The notes under the pieces: model-generated
The model's database searches: none
Told to the model about the DNA's origin: nothing
Seen by the model: the letters and a program-made list of their open reading frames with translations, nothing else
In this document: positions 44,300-56,830 of the stretch, piece after piece
How positions within the stretch are numbered: position 1 is the first letter of the stretch
Layout of the letters: every line of letters starts with the position of its first letter
Position numbers and translations under genes: made by a program
Assembly (NCBI GenBank): GCA_002803225.1
Contig: NXFV01001430.1
Span: 1-64,000, forward strand
DNA: 64,000 nucleotides
Origin: Gamarada debralockiae
Taxonomy: Eukaryota > Ascomycota > Leotiomycetes > Helotiales > Hyphodiscaceae
Direction of reading: 5' to 3'

Positions 44300-47200
44300 A
44301 TGGCGTTAAACCATTCAGTCAATGGTTATTCCACGACCTCCTTTGGCCCAGCTGTACCAGGGAGGTTTGATTTTACTCCTCTTTTCGAGGATACCTTTTT
44401 GTCGATTGTGCCATCCGCCCTCCTGCTCCTTGCTCTACCCCCACGCCTTCTCTTCCTTCGAAAACAACCAAGAAAAGTATCAAGGAGCTCTCTACACAGT
44501 CAAAAACTAGTATGTCCCTTCAATTATAGCGACTGACACGATTTGTTAATCTAGAAATAGCTTTTCCTCCTCGTGTTTGCGTCGATGCAGACAGTCCTCT
44601 TCGTATTACACGCTTTGAATCCATCTCTCCGAACCCGCGCCACTATTGCAGCTTCCACATTCACTCTGCTAGATGCATTGGGTCTATGTCTGCTTTCACA
44701 TTCAGAGCATATCCGATCCGTCAGGCCCTCGGCGATCATCAATGTGTATCTTCTGCTCACACTCCCTTTCGACGCTGCACGTGCAAGGACTTTGTGGATT
44801 GGAGCAGCCACCAAACCAATCGCTGCAGTTTTCACGAGCACTCTTGGGGTCAAGGTCATGATTCTTATCGCAGAAGCAATTGAAAAACGCGGCATTCTAC
44901 TGGACCGATACCAAAATTCCTCCCCAGAAGTCACCAGTGGGATTTACAGCCGATCCTTTTTCTGGTGGTTGAACAAATTGATGACAACAGGCTTCCGTCG
45001 AGTTATCCAAAATGAAGACTTGTATCCCATCGACGATGAGATGAGCTCAGCCTTTTTGCAAGACCTTGGACAGCAGATTTGGAAGCGTGCTCATCAAGGT
45101 CGGCCACGAGCTTTGTTCTGGTCGACACTAAAAGCTTCACGAGCTTCGTTCGCATATTGCATCTTCCCACGAATTTGCCTCATTGGATTCAGATATGCTC
45201 AACCTTTCCTGCTATCGAGGACCGTCGATTTTGCGAATAGCCCAGAGCAACCAGATTCGATAGGATGGGGTCTAACGGCGGCATTTGGACTGGTGTTCCT
45301 GGGCTTGGCAGTGGCAAATGGATCGTACCAGCACATGAGTTATCGCTTCGTGACTACGGTGCGTGGGATGTTGGTCAGCATGATCTATGCGAAGACAGTT
45401 GATTTGAGTATCACAGCTCTAGATGAGTCGGCGGCTATTACATTGATGGCGAGTGATTCAGGTTTGTACCCTTCCACTTTCCCTACTACCACTTCCCAAT
45501 GAGAGTGAACGATTCAAATTGGTGATAGAAACGATATGTCAAGGTGTTGCCAACATCCACGAGGTTTGGGCAGTTCCAATTGAGTTGGGAATTGCACTGT
45601 ATTTGTTGCAAAGGCAACTAGGCCTATCATTTTTGGCTCCTGCGTTCGTGGCATTTGGATCGACGGCTGGCATCTTGGGGCTGGCACGCTACATTGGAAA
45701 CGCGCAGAAGATCTGGATCGAGGGAATTCAAACCCGTGTCGATTCCACTGCTTCCATGCTAGGATCAATGAAGGTAAGCGATCCCATCAAGAAATCACAA
45801 TCTGCTGACAATAAATTTAAGGGGATCAAAATGCTTGGATTCACGAACAGGCTTACTGAAATTATTCAGGATCTGCGTGTGGAAGAACTGCGCCTTTCGA
45901 CTCAGTTTAGAAGATTGCTCTTGGTCCGCGTGTTTCTCGGTACAGCATTCAGATCTTTCGGAAATTTTTAATAGAAGTACTGACAAACCTTTACAGCTAA
46001 TAGCACAACAACTCTTGCCCCATTAGCGACGTTCATCGTCTTTGTGCTTATCGCAAAGTCTACTGGCAGAACATTAGATACTTCTGCTGCGTTCACTGGA
46101 CTGTCTTTGATCTCATTGTTGGCAGGTCCAATGAACACTATGATTCGGAGTATACCGGAGCTGAATGCTTCGATGGCTTGCTTCGTTCGGATTCAAACGT
46201 TTTTGAACTCCGACGCGAGACAGGACCATCGTCTACCTTTGAGCCCTTCTTCCAAGTTGAACGAGGCACAAACTCTTGATGAAACCACTCAGGGCGTCGA
46301 ACTTAAGGAGATGACTCCGAAAGTATCAAACGCTCCCTCGAATACGGCATTGATCGACGTTCAGAACGCCAGCTTTGCTTGGACTGCGGGTGGTGAACCT
46401 GTAGTGCGTGATGTCACTTTTACTCTACCACGGCATCAGTTCTGCTTTATTATCGGACCTGTTGGCTCTGGAAAGAGTACGTTACTGAAGGGTTTACTTG
46501 GAGAGACACCGTCGTTGCAGGGTTTCGTTTACAGCGTCTTCCCTACCACAGCGTATGTGGATCAAACTCCCTGGATTCAGAACGGCACTATTCAGCAGAA
46601 TATTCTCGGCATCTCGACGTTCGACGAGCCTTGGTATCGACAGGTAGTCAGGGCATGTGCTCTTGAACAGGATATCTCGATGATGCCCAAGGGACATGGT
46701 GAGTCCTTCAACCCCCTTCTGAACTGTTCTAATATGCTTACTTCGAAAAGCAACTCCAGTAGGAAGTGCCGGTATATCGTTGAGTGGCGGCCAAAAGCAA
46801 CGATTGGCACTGGCACGAGCTGTATACGCTAAGAAGGAGCTTATCATACTCGACGATGTCTTTTCTGGGCTTGACGCCGAGACGGAAGAACAAGTCTTCA
46901 ATCGACTTTTAGGCAAGCAAGGTCTCTTTCAACAGATGAAGACTACTGTTCTGCTTGTCACTCACGCGGTACACCGACTACCATACTCTAGCCACGTCAT
47001 CGCGCTTGATACCATGGGACACATCGCGGAACAGGGCTCTTTCGACGTGCTCAAGAGCTCCGGCGGCTATGTGCAGGGCCTTACAGCCAACCATAAAGGC
47101 GAAGATGATTCCTCTTCTGAGGAAGATGCAGCGGATGCTATGGCTCCGATTAAACTTGAGCCAACATTCCCCACCGAGGAGTTCAATGCCCAGACAGAAG

Positions 47201-49139
47201 AACTCAACAGGCAAACAGGTGACTTCCAGGTGTACAAGTACTATTTTGCATCTATTGGATGGAGGGACAACTTGATATTTATAAGTTTCGTGGTGCTGTG
47301 TGGAACAGCTGTGAAATTGACAGAGTTCATCGTTACATATTGTAGGTATGCCCCATCAACACCTATCTGCTTAGAAATCTCGTACGGTTTTGAACGTTCT
47401 TGTGGTGGGGAACTGTGGAGCAATAAATCGAGATTCTGACAATTCTTACAGGGACCGATGGGGTTGCCGCCCACGGAAACGAAGTCAATGACTTTTATCT
47501 AGGGACGTATACTTTACTGGCTTGTCTCGGAATGGTTGGACTGATGGGTAGTGCATGCCAATTCGCACTCAAGATCCTGCCGAAGACGGCAGCAGTTTTG
47601 CATGAAAGGTTGTTAAAAACAGTGATGGCAGCTCCCTTAAGTTTCTTTACTTCTACGGATGCAGGGACTACTACAAACAGGTGAGTATTGACTCGAGGGC
47701 GATCGGAATTCGTTGATGCTAATGGATCGATAGGTTTAGTCAGGATATGACCGTCTTGGACGCCGAGTTGCCGTATTCGTTGATTGACCTTCTGCTATCT
47801 GCTGCTACGAGCGTCATGGCTGCGGTCCTCATGTGTCTGTCCGCCGGGTATTTCGCAGCCACCATGCCACCCGTCATTCTAAGCGTCTGGGGTGAGTTCC
47901 TCTCATCACTCTAATACCATACACCCACTAACCATCTTCTCAGTATTACAAAAATACTACCTCCGAACCTCCCGCCAAATCCGACTCCTCGACCTCGAAG
48001 CCAAATCTCCCCTCTACTCGCACTTCATCGAATCACTCAGCGGCCTTGTCACAATCCGCGCCTTCGGCTGGGCACCCAACTTCCAAGAAGTAAATCTGAC
48101 TCTCCTCGACGTCTCCCAAAAGCCTTACTATCTCCTTCTCTGCATCCAGCGCTGGCTTGGTCTCATCCTCGATCTCCTCGTTGCAGCACTAGCCGTGACC
48201 CTGATGGCCCTGGTCGTCAAACTCCGCACCGATATCAGCCCCGGTTATGTTGGTCTAGCTTTACTCAACGTAATGAATTTCAACGAACTCCTCGCACAAA
48301 TCATCAAAAATTGGACTATGCTCGAAACATCATTTGGTGCCATCGCCCGCTTAAAATCTTTCTCCGCTACAACCGCCAACGAGAACCTCCCCGGCGAGAC
48401 CTCTTCCGTTCCTGAATCGTGGCCTGCACACGGCAAGATCGAGTTCAAGAACGTATCCGCGTCGTATACGCACGACGGCGATCTCGTCATCAAGAACCTG
48501 TCCATGAGTATCGCGGCTGGTGAGAGAGTGGGAATTTGTGGCAGGAGTGGAAGCGGGAAGAGTTCTTTAATCACAACGCTCTTTAGGATGTTGGAGCTAA
48601 CGCCCGAAAGCTCAATTACGATAGATGGAATCGACATCACGACTCTCCCTCGCCAACTCGTGCGTGAACGCCTGAACGCTATTCCTCAAGAACCATTCTT
48701 CATCAAAGGCACGATCCGCTCGAACGCTGACCCCTACGCCCAACACACCGATTCCGCAATCATAACCGCGATCCAAAAAGTGCATCTCTGGTCACTAGTC
48801 CACTCAAAAGGCGGCTTGGACGCCGAGCTCGATGCAGAATTTTTCTCGCATGGTCAAAGACAGTTATTTTGTTTAGCGAGAGCGATTTTGCGGAAAAGTA
48901 AAGTGGTGGTTTTGGATGAGGTTACGAGTAGTGTGGATAGTAGGAGCGATGAGTTGATGCAGAGAGTTATTCGCGATGAGTTTAGGGATGCGACGATTAT
49001 TGCGGTTGCGCATCGGTTGGATACTATTTTGGATTTTGGGAGGATTGCTCTGCTTGGTGGTGGGGAGTTGAAGGAGTTGGATACGCCGAGTAATTTACTT
49101 GGGAGGGATAGTTTGTTTAAGGAGCTGTACAATTCGTGA
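44300..49139 (+). CDS. ABCC-type (MRP-like) ABC transporter
   Basis: Full-length multidrug-resistance-associated exporter, 1449 residues. Exons: 44300-44509, 44561-45461, 45529-45773, 45822-45939, 45997-46698, 46751-47341, 47452-47680, 47734-47891, 47944-49139. An extra N-terminal membrane region precedes the first transporter core (SRSFFWWLNKLM...). NBD1: Walker A GPVGSGKST (about 644-652), signature LSGGQ (about 735), Walker B LIILDD. NBD2: Walker A GRSGSGKSS (about 1249), signature read as FSHGQ, Walker B VVVLDE. NBD1 has Asp instead of the catalytic Glu after Walker B, as is usual in ABCC proteins, so only NBD2 should hydrolyse ATP fully. It probably sits in the plasma or vacuolar membrane. 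Two introns end in AAG. The transported compound is unknown; there is no biosynthetic cluster beside it. Confidence 0.9.
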
Positions 49140-49424
49140 AAGGGGGGTTGGGCTTGGTGTTGAGGTTGAGGTAGACTTGGATGAAGGTGGAGGTTTGGTG
49201 TTAGGAAGAATTTTTTTGGTTCTCTTTTAAAGGCGGAGGTGAGAGGTCACGAGTAAGAAGCAAATGGGAATTGGAGACTTTAATTTGAATCGTCTCTATA
49301 TTACTAATCAAAGTGGCAATAACAACATTATCAATAGAAATTATCTATAAAGCTTACCCTGTTTGTTCCAATTCTATGTCCGACTCCAATCTAGCTGAAT
49401 GTATGAAAGTAGTGTGATGAGAAT

Positions 49425-52400
49425 TTACACGAGGCCGAGTGCGAACTATTAAGATAACGTCAGTGTGAGATCTCGACAGTAAGTGGGGATGAGGAGCTTA
49501 CAGGTAGAAGCGCATGGCATCCAACTTGGTTAGCCAACGGCACAATGGCCGTGAAATCCGTAATCAAGTAGCCCCTCGGCGCATATGTCCCAAGATAAAC
49601 CATGCCCGCACAAATCGGAATAATAACCAGATACATATACTTGAAGTCCTTGAAAATCTTATCCAACCCCACCCTGAAGCCCGTTGACTCCAACTCCTTT
49701 GCTGTCGCCGTCCACTCCATCTTAATACTAAAGAAATGACAGAGAATGGCGGTGGATAAGTGGAGACTTATGCCTCCGAAGAAGAGAACGAACATCGGCG
49801 TCCACTTCGCGGTCTCAATGGCGGACCAGAAGAAAATTTTTTGGCCGAGACGGTGACGTAACATGGCGAATGCAAGTGGCGAGAGAATGTTGAAGATTAC
49901 AGCCATACCGACGAAGATCTTCCAGCTGGTGAGGTAGAATTGGTCGATGTTGTCGTTGAACCAGCCTACTACGAGATAGTTGGCGAGAGTTAGGGGAACA
50001 GCGCTGGCGATGGCATAGTCTGGGGGTGATGGTTAGCTCTGGTTCAAAATCTGAGTGTGATGTGATAGGAAGGGAGATTCTTACAAGTTCCAATGTATGC
50101 CAGGATGGTGATTTTTGAAGTTATCTTGATGTCGCTGAAGAGGAATCTCCAGAAAAGCTTCGTGAAGGGTCCCCGGTACCATTTGTAGAGTGGGTTGAAG
50201 ACGAGTTCGTTGCAGCCATACGCATATCTACCTCAAGTTAGCAAGCAGATCGCATCAATGGGGTACAGGGTGCCGTACTTCTCCCAACGAGCAAGTTCGT
50301 CGTAGACGGTGAGTGACACGCCCTCTTTGAAGCCTCCGTTGTGGTATGTTGCCAGGCGGACGATGAACTTGGCCATTTGGAGCCTCAAACTCATATCAAA
50401 GTCCTCGGAAACTACAATTTATTAGATCTCACGTAGTGTAGGGATTTAGTTGAAGTGGCGCATACCGTGATCATCGGACCAGAACTTCGTCCTACCATCC
50501 TCTTCGTAAGCCACGCTTTGGACGGCTTTCCATCGGAGGAAGGCGTTGTGCCCAACAAATGGCGCACAGTCGCCATTACCGACAGCAAATTGAATGGAGA
50601 TGTAGATAAGATTCGTGAAGTAGGTGATACCATTCTCGAAGACATTATGCGCAACTTGCATAACTCCGGATGCATGTTGGAGGATAGCGACCTCTGGGCT
50701 TTCATGCATCTCCAGCGCACCAAGCACCAAACAATCTTCGGGCTGTATTCGTTAGCATTTGCATCCTTCGCTTAGAGGAATGCTTGACTTACCACACGAG
50801 TATCCGAATCAATGATCAAGATGATTTCACCAATGCGGACATTACCCGAAGCCCAAGTTCGACCTTCGTCTTGCTCGATGATCGTCTCCAGCGCCTTCTG
50901 GTACAGCACGTTCTCCTCTTCAACGGTGATCTCGTCGTTAGTCTTTCCGGTCTCTTCGCACATAATCCCAATGAGGCGCAGAAGCTCATCTTCAACTCTG
51001 ATCGAGAAATCGAGACAGTAGTTCATGTTGGAGGCCTTCTTGAATTGTCCTTGGCGCTTGTATCCGTCGGGGTTCTTGTTTGGTTTGTAGGGATGTGTCT
51101 TTTCGCGCTGGTACCATTTTCTCTTGTAGTATGTGTCCTTGGGTCGTGCACAGTAGCCGATATTGTTCAGCTCGTAATACGTTTTCCTTGCTCTGTGGTA
51201 GAATGATTAGCATTGGGTGGGTCACGTGAAGGAAGGGTATCGTACTCGGCCAGCTCAGGATCGACCGCTTGCATTCCATCTTCATTGACGTAGATCGATG
51301 CACTTCCTCCCTGGGCTTCGTAGTATCGAATGGCCTTCAGCAAGCTTTCGACTGTAGGCATGATGACGCTGAATGAGATGTTAGCGAATTGAAACTCGAA
51401 GCCAAGGCTCGGCTTACCCTTTCAAGCCTTCCTTGTAAACGGGCATTTGAATTGTAATATGAGGGAGTTCCAAATCCGGATATCTTCCCCTTTTCGGGGG
51501 CAAAGCTGCCGAAGGACTTAGTTGGGGGCCTTATTGACGGAATAGAGTATCATACCTGAGTAAAATCTTGAATTGCCACGAACCCACGTGAGTGGCCCAA
51601 ACAGTTGGAACAAACTGCCAGCGATAACGACCATGAAGAACTGTTTACATTGTAAGTCTAATTAGGAAAGGAATGTTGAAGATCTTGACTTACCAGCGAG
51701 AAGGCAGAGAAAATCGGGATGGTGGCGACCTGAGACATGGGTCAGCTGGAACATTCATTGCCTACAGATTGCGATTAGGTAAGTCAACGTACTAAAGCGA
51801 ATCGCAGCATGCCAGAATCCCATCTGTATTCGGTAATCAACTGAAAGCAGATGTCAGCCACCCAATCATTTTAGGTCGTGATGCTTTATGCTTACTCGCG
51901 ACACGCAAAGCATCTCGACGAACACCACCAACGTCATTGCTACTCCGATAACTGAAGCATGAATAAGAAGGAAGGGTCGCTCTGGTGCCTCCGCTGATTC
52001 AACATCGGGATTAAAGTAAGTATCTTTGTTCTCTTCGCGCTCGATGGCGGCTCGAACAATTCCCATCTTTTCCGAAACTTCAGGATCTGCACTGATGGTT
52101 GAAGGAGTGTGTTGAGGTGGTGTCATTGAATGATACGGTGATGAAGCCATTGTGCCGATATGTGAGCCCCAAATCTTAAGCTTCTTTAGTGATTGCAATA
52201 GACAGGCAACTCAAGGGACAACTTACTATGCCGACAAGGATGCCTTCAACATCCGTACCATGCGTCAAGATCCCTTCAACGGAGTCATTCCAAAGCAGGA
52301 CCACCCGTTCTTCGCGCAGTATGCACATGTATGATTTCTTCGTAACTGTGGTTGTTCCCGATGCTAGCTCAGCGAGAGACTGGACGATTTGAATCTTTAG

Positions 52401-52881
52401 GCCCCGCGGTTGAATCTGAAGTTCTGTCTGGAAAGGACTTATTTGGTCGATGAGAGCGCTTGTGATTTCCGACGACATTGTGAAGGCAGCCTTACAATTG
52501 AAAGACTGCAGGACGCGGTAGAAGTCTCGATCCATGTTCTGAGGCTCCGTTGTATAGTTTCCATCTGGAAGTCGGACGGCGACACCAGTCCATGCCCCGT
52601 TGATCATGCCGTCCTCGTCTTCTGTAGGTTGGAGCCATTTTGCCGCAGCACATCGACGGTGTAGGTATTTGACGACCTGCAGTTGAAGAGAAGGTAAGTA
52701 TCTGACTTTGATGTAGAGTTGGACTCGAATAACGATTGCATACCAGCATATGACGATCACGGCTGCCAGCAGAACCCGTGCTTTGGATACTTTGAGGTCG
52801 ATCCATCATTGGTGGACGGGCTGGTACCATGCTAGATCTTTCTCCATTCTCCTCGCTAGGGAGTTGGGATTCGGAAGCCAT
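49425..52881 (-). CDS. Membrane GT2 glycosyltransferase of fungal hyphal-growth type
   Basis: Processive family-2 glycosyltransferase, like the type 2 glycosyltransferases required for hyphal extension in plant-pathogenic fungi. Fourteen exons (minus): 52881-52744, 52676-52227, 52180-51896, 51840-51793, 51729-51694, 51640-51556, 51505-51418, 51368-51246, 51192-50793, 50742-50466, 50411-50279, 50227-50085, 50019-49502, 49445-49425; 914 residues. A cytosolic N-terminal domain of about 190 residues precedes membrane helices. Catalytic motifs: MPVYKEGL, DSDTRVPEDC (about 546), EDFDMSLR (about 645), DELARWEK. C-terminal helices follow, and the last 21-base exon adds FALGLV. All joins keep frame; introns are 46-67 nt. 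Product polysaccharide unknown, probably a wall or surface glycan. Confidence 0.88.
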
Positions 52882-55047
52882 GGTGCTTTGTCTGAAGAAG
52901 TAACTTGAACAACGAAGTGTCAACTTGTCTTTATCCCAGAAGTCGTTGGGAATCGGTTCAACTGGCACTTCAAGATATGGTCAACAAAACAAAAACGAAA
53001 ATCAACGAGAGTGGGTAGCGTCTCGGTCGTGCAATATTGCACCTCGGACTTGACAACACATCGATCGAGGACAAAGTCATACAGCCGTGCAAACTTAAAA
53101 CTGAAAGTCTCAGCTCAGCTCAGGTGGATTACGATGGCTGGAATCGGACTTTCGAACTGTCAGAACACCGCATGGATTATTGGAAACCACATGCTCTCAA
53201 GCACAGGAAGGGTCTTGGCTGGCTGCAATGCAGTCGCCACAGCAAGGTCACCTACTCCTGCAGCGCATCTCCTGGGCCGGGCCCCTAAGTCTGCAGATGA
53301 GGCGCCGAGGAGCACGACAACGACAAGCCCTTTCAAGGTTTTCATGATTTCCACCGCACGGAACCGGCGTGCCGAGATATTGGGATGTCAAGAATAGTAT
53401 CAAGTGGATACCTCGTCGAAAGCCTCGTGGGAGGTTGGCTTCTGGAAGTCCCGTAACTTCGCGTCACATCGATATGCATGCAGCGATGGCCTTGTTCCGA
53501 TGCGAAATATTGATTGCGGCTAGGCATGGTCTGCAGAAAAGATTAACGAAGTTGAGGAAGAGTATCAAAGATGTCAGTCATGGACAAGGATATCACATTT
53601 TCCCCGGCCCGTGCAGGCTTGAAGTAACGATATCAGCGCTAACGATTCTGGGCTGCGATAAAGAGACATCGGTACATGTCTACAACATTTCAAGCGGGGG
53701 ATATTACCTTTCTGGATGAATCCCCGTCACAAGTACCGGTATATTTGAAATCGCTCTATCACTTTGAGAACTTCTCACGGCAACGGTGCCATTGGACCAT
53801 TATCAATGCAGTACTGTCGATATCTTTCAATGTTCTTATCAGCAGTGTACCCCGTCGAAGCATCGTACCAAATTGGGCATCAATTATAGGAACTAAGGCC
53901 GCTCTCGCAATCGCGGGAACTGAGTGAAACAGCGCCACAAATAGAGAGGACGCTTTGGAGGAGAGACACAATCCATTCACAGTGGTTCAATTGATGAAAA
54001 TTAGCTGGAGATATTCCGGGTGCAGGGCGTGTCGCGACTAATACTAGGTATGTTGTGAAAAAAAAGAGCAAAAGGACGTGGGAAATTTGCTCCGCCATCG
54101 CTTACGAACCTCTCACTGAACTCTCGCTTAAAATAGTTGCCGCGCACGGGCCAGTCTCACAACGTTGCTCGCTCAACGATTTTTGCTAACGTCCTGCCTC
54201 TTCTAGCGGCCCAAGCATATCAATTTGTTCTCGATTAGATCCGATACATTGGTGTACTGTACGGTAAAGTATGTTTGTTATATGAGCCAGTAGTAAGCCT
54301 GCAAAAGACCGTATGACTGCAGCTCTGCAGCACCGTTGCTACCTTCTGTTACTTGTATCGGCCCCACTCTCAGCTCAAGTAAAACAAGGGGTTTGATAAC
54401 ATGGTAGCATCATGGCGGCCACACCTCCGTTATTGTGTTCCACAGACAGCCACGTTGATTCTGGAGGCTCTACATCCGTCCCGATTTAGTCGTCAGTGAC
54501 AGGCGGTTTCATTAAACACTTTCCCTGATGGGAGGCCATGCAAAATTTCCAGACGGTCCAAGCTCCATGGACCCTTGATCTACGTCTTTTTTTGTCCAAA
54601 TTGCGGTAAAGCGAGGCGCTTTCGAATGACCCCTCCCCTGATCGGCAGGGGCTCCCGGCTTCTCCAAATCCTATTTGTCCCTTTACCCCTGCCGAGAAAC
54701 CGAGGATGAACAACACTACAGTACAACACCCTCAGGGGTTATATGCAATCACTCTCAGGGGTCTGCGGCAGCCTTTCCAGAGTTCGAGAGCTGGATCAAA
54801 AAAAAAAATTCGACAACCGTCAATTGGGTTTCGGCCTGCGGAAATCCAAGATTTTCAATATGGTGGCTGTTTTTCTCCACCAGCCTTCCCAAACAGCTCT
54901 TATCAGTGTCTTGTAAAGACCTTGAAAGTATCAAGAATGCACAAGGAAAACAAGAGAGCTTGTAGATTTTGAGATTCATGTCCTTGCAGCTCTTTCACGC
55001 TACAATCATCATCAAGCAGAGCTCATTTTGGTTCCAGCATTCTCACA
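52882..55047. other. Two-kilobase gene-poor region
   Basis: Between divergent GT2 and GH16 genes. Several frames near 53.0-54.1 kb overlap one another in opposite strands and have no family signature. A run of nine A is at about 54800. No repeat or transposon was recognised. Confidence 0.45.
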
Positions 55048-56830
55048 ATGTCGTTGTACAGTAGTTCAATCCTCATTTCAGAGACTCCAGCACATGGTTC
55101 CACTCCCAATGGCGGAGGTTCATCAATTTCAGGTATCTCATTCTCCAAATGTTTGGTGGTTCGTCTAATTTGTGATTCAGGTGTAGCTCCTGCGCGTCAG
55201 CGTCGGTTCAAGAGCGCCAGATTAATTGGAGAGTACGTTCAAAAAATCAAAGAGCAATCATCAAAAGCTTACTAAGGCAGTTACGAAAAGCCGTGGGTTG
55301 ATCGCTGGCAGATTGGGAAAAATGGCAAAAAGAAGAAGCTTTCAGGACGGACTTGGGATTCGATCATTTTCTGGGGTTGCATCTTCCTCGGGTTTGCCCT
55401 GGGAGGGCTAATGTGTTATTTGGGGTTTAATTCGGTGGTGAATTACGATGTAGGTCTGATCGTTTCACCGAATGTTGGTCAGGCACTGACCTATGGTTTA
55501 GTACTGTCTCGTTTTCGAGGACAATTTTGAGAACATAAATCCTCAAAATTGGGGTTACGAAATCCAGCGAGGCGGTTTTGGGTAAAAGTTTCATTGCCAT
55601 TTGGAGACGTTCAAGTTTTTCTGACAGATTGATAGTTCTGGCACCTTCGAGTGGACGACCAACGATCCCAGAAATGCGTTCACGGATGCGGAAGGCTTAC
55701 ATATTGTTCCCACACTTACCGTCGATACCACCAACATTACCAGTGCAGAAATTTTGAATGATTATACCCTCAATTTGACAACTGATGGCACATGTACTTC
55801 TTCAGACCCCTTTACTTCTTGTTCCATATACAGCAACAGAACCGCCGGCACGATCATCAATCCAGTTCGAAGCGCGAGATTGACCACCAGGGGAAAAAGG
55901 TCTATTACTTATGGCAAAGTTGAAGTAGTTGCCAAGATGCCAAAGGGAGATTGGTTATGGCCTGCAATATGGTAAGTTTTCGTCTCTGATAGGAGCCGCA
56001 TTTCAAAGCTAAATTCAGAAGGATGATGCCAGAAGACTCTGTGTATGGTGAATGGCCAGCAAGTGGGGAAATCGACCTCGCAGAAAGCAAAGGAAATTCT
56101 GGGGACGATTACCCCACAGGGAGAGACAGTGTTGTGTCTGCTCTGGTGTGTCGATACTCTCCCCTTCTTCAAAAATAATCTTCTGACAGCCGTCAAGCAT
56201 TGGGGTCCTATTCCCGCCGTCGATGCATTCTACAAGACCAATGGGAAACACAATGTGCGGAGAACAGACTACAGCGAAGGTTACTATACGTATGGTCTGG
56301 AGTGGAGTGAAAAATACCTCTTCACGTTCATCAACTCCAGACTCCTGGTAAGTGGTATCTTGTGATTCCATATGGTCGTATGCAAGCTGACATTGGATGC
56401 CTGAAACAGCAAGTTTTCTTCCTCACATTTGCAGACGGCCATGGAAACATGTGGGACAGGGGTAATTTTGGATCAGACATTGTCAACAACAGTGCTTTGC
56501 ACGATCCTTGGAGTCAGACGGGAAGACTCAACACACCATTTGATCAGGCGTTCTATCTAATTCTCAACGTGGCAGTGGGAGGCACCAATGGATACTTCCC
56601 GTAAGTCGAGATGTCGATAAGAAGTCAAACCTTCGGCAGCTAAGTTCTAAATTAGGGATCAAATCGGGAACAAACCATGGGGTGATAAGAGTCCTACGGC
56701 TCAACTCGAATTCTGGAACGCGAGTTCGATTTGGTTGCCAACGTGGGGGAATGGCACCGAGAGAGGCCTCACAGTGAAGAGCGTCAAGATGTACAGCCTT
56801 GGTGCGTGTGGAGCCACAACTCACAGCTAA
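55048..56830 (+). CDS. Membrane-anchored GH16 beta-glucanase-like protein
   Basis: Glycoside hydrolase family 16 member, of the type acting on beta-1,3-glucans of the cell wall. Exons: 55048-55132, 55181-55232, 55281-55449, 55502-55581, 55636-55971, 56022-56145, 56198-56347, 56410-56600, 56656-56830; 453 residues. The chain starts with about 70 cytosolic residues, a single membrane helix (about 71-93, FWGCIFLGFALGGLM), then the catalytic domain outside (type II). Catalytic motif GEIDLAES (about 258-265) has the ExDxxE glutamates; SITYGKVEVVAKMP and DGHGNMWDRGNFG are family segments. Introns 5 and 6 end in AAG; at intron 5 the CAG three bases earlier would create a stop. N-glycosylation sites are frequent. 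Next gene is the WSC-glyoxal oxidase, same strand. Confidence 0.87.

Noticed and set aside
50743..50792. A possible frameshift just after the DSDTRV motif of the GT2 gene
   Set aside because: Re-reading the complementary strand gave PEDCLVLGALEMHE in frame with both neighbouring exons; the apparent break was a reading slip.
52975..54100. Several 60-128 codon frames in the GT2-GH16 gap
   Set aside because: Mutually overlapping on both strands, without family features or plausible splice partners.
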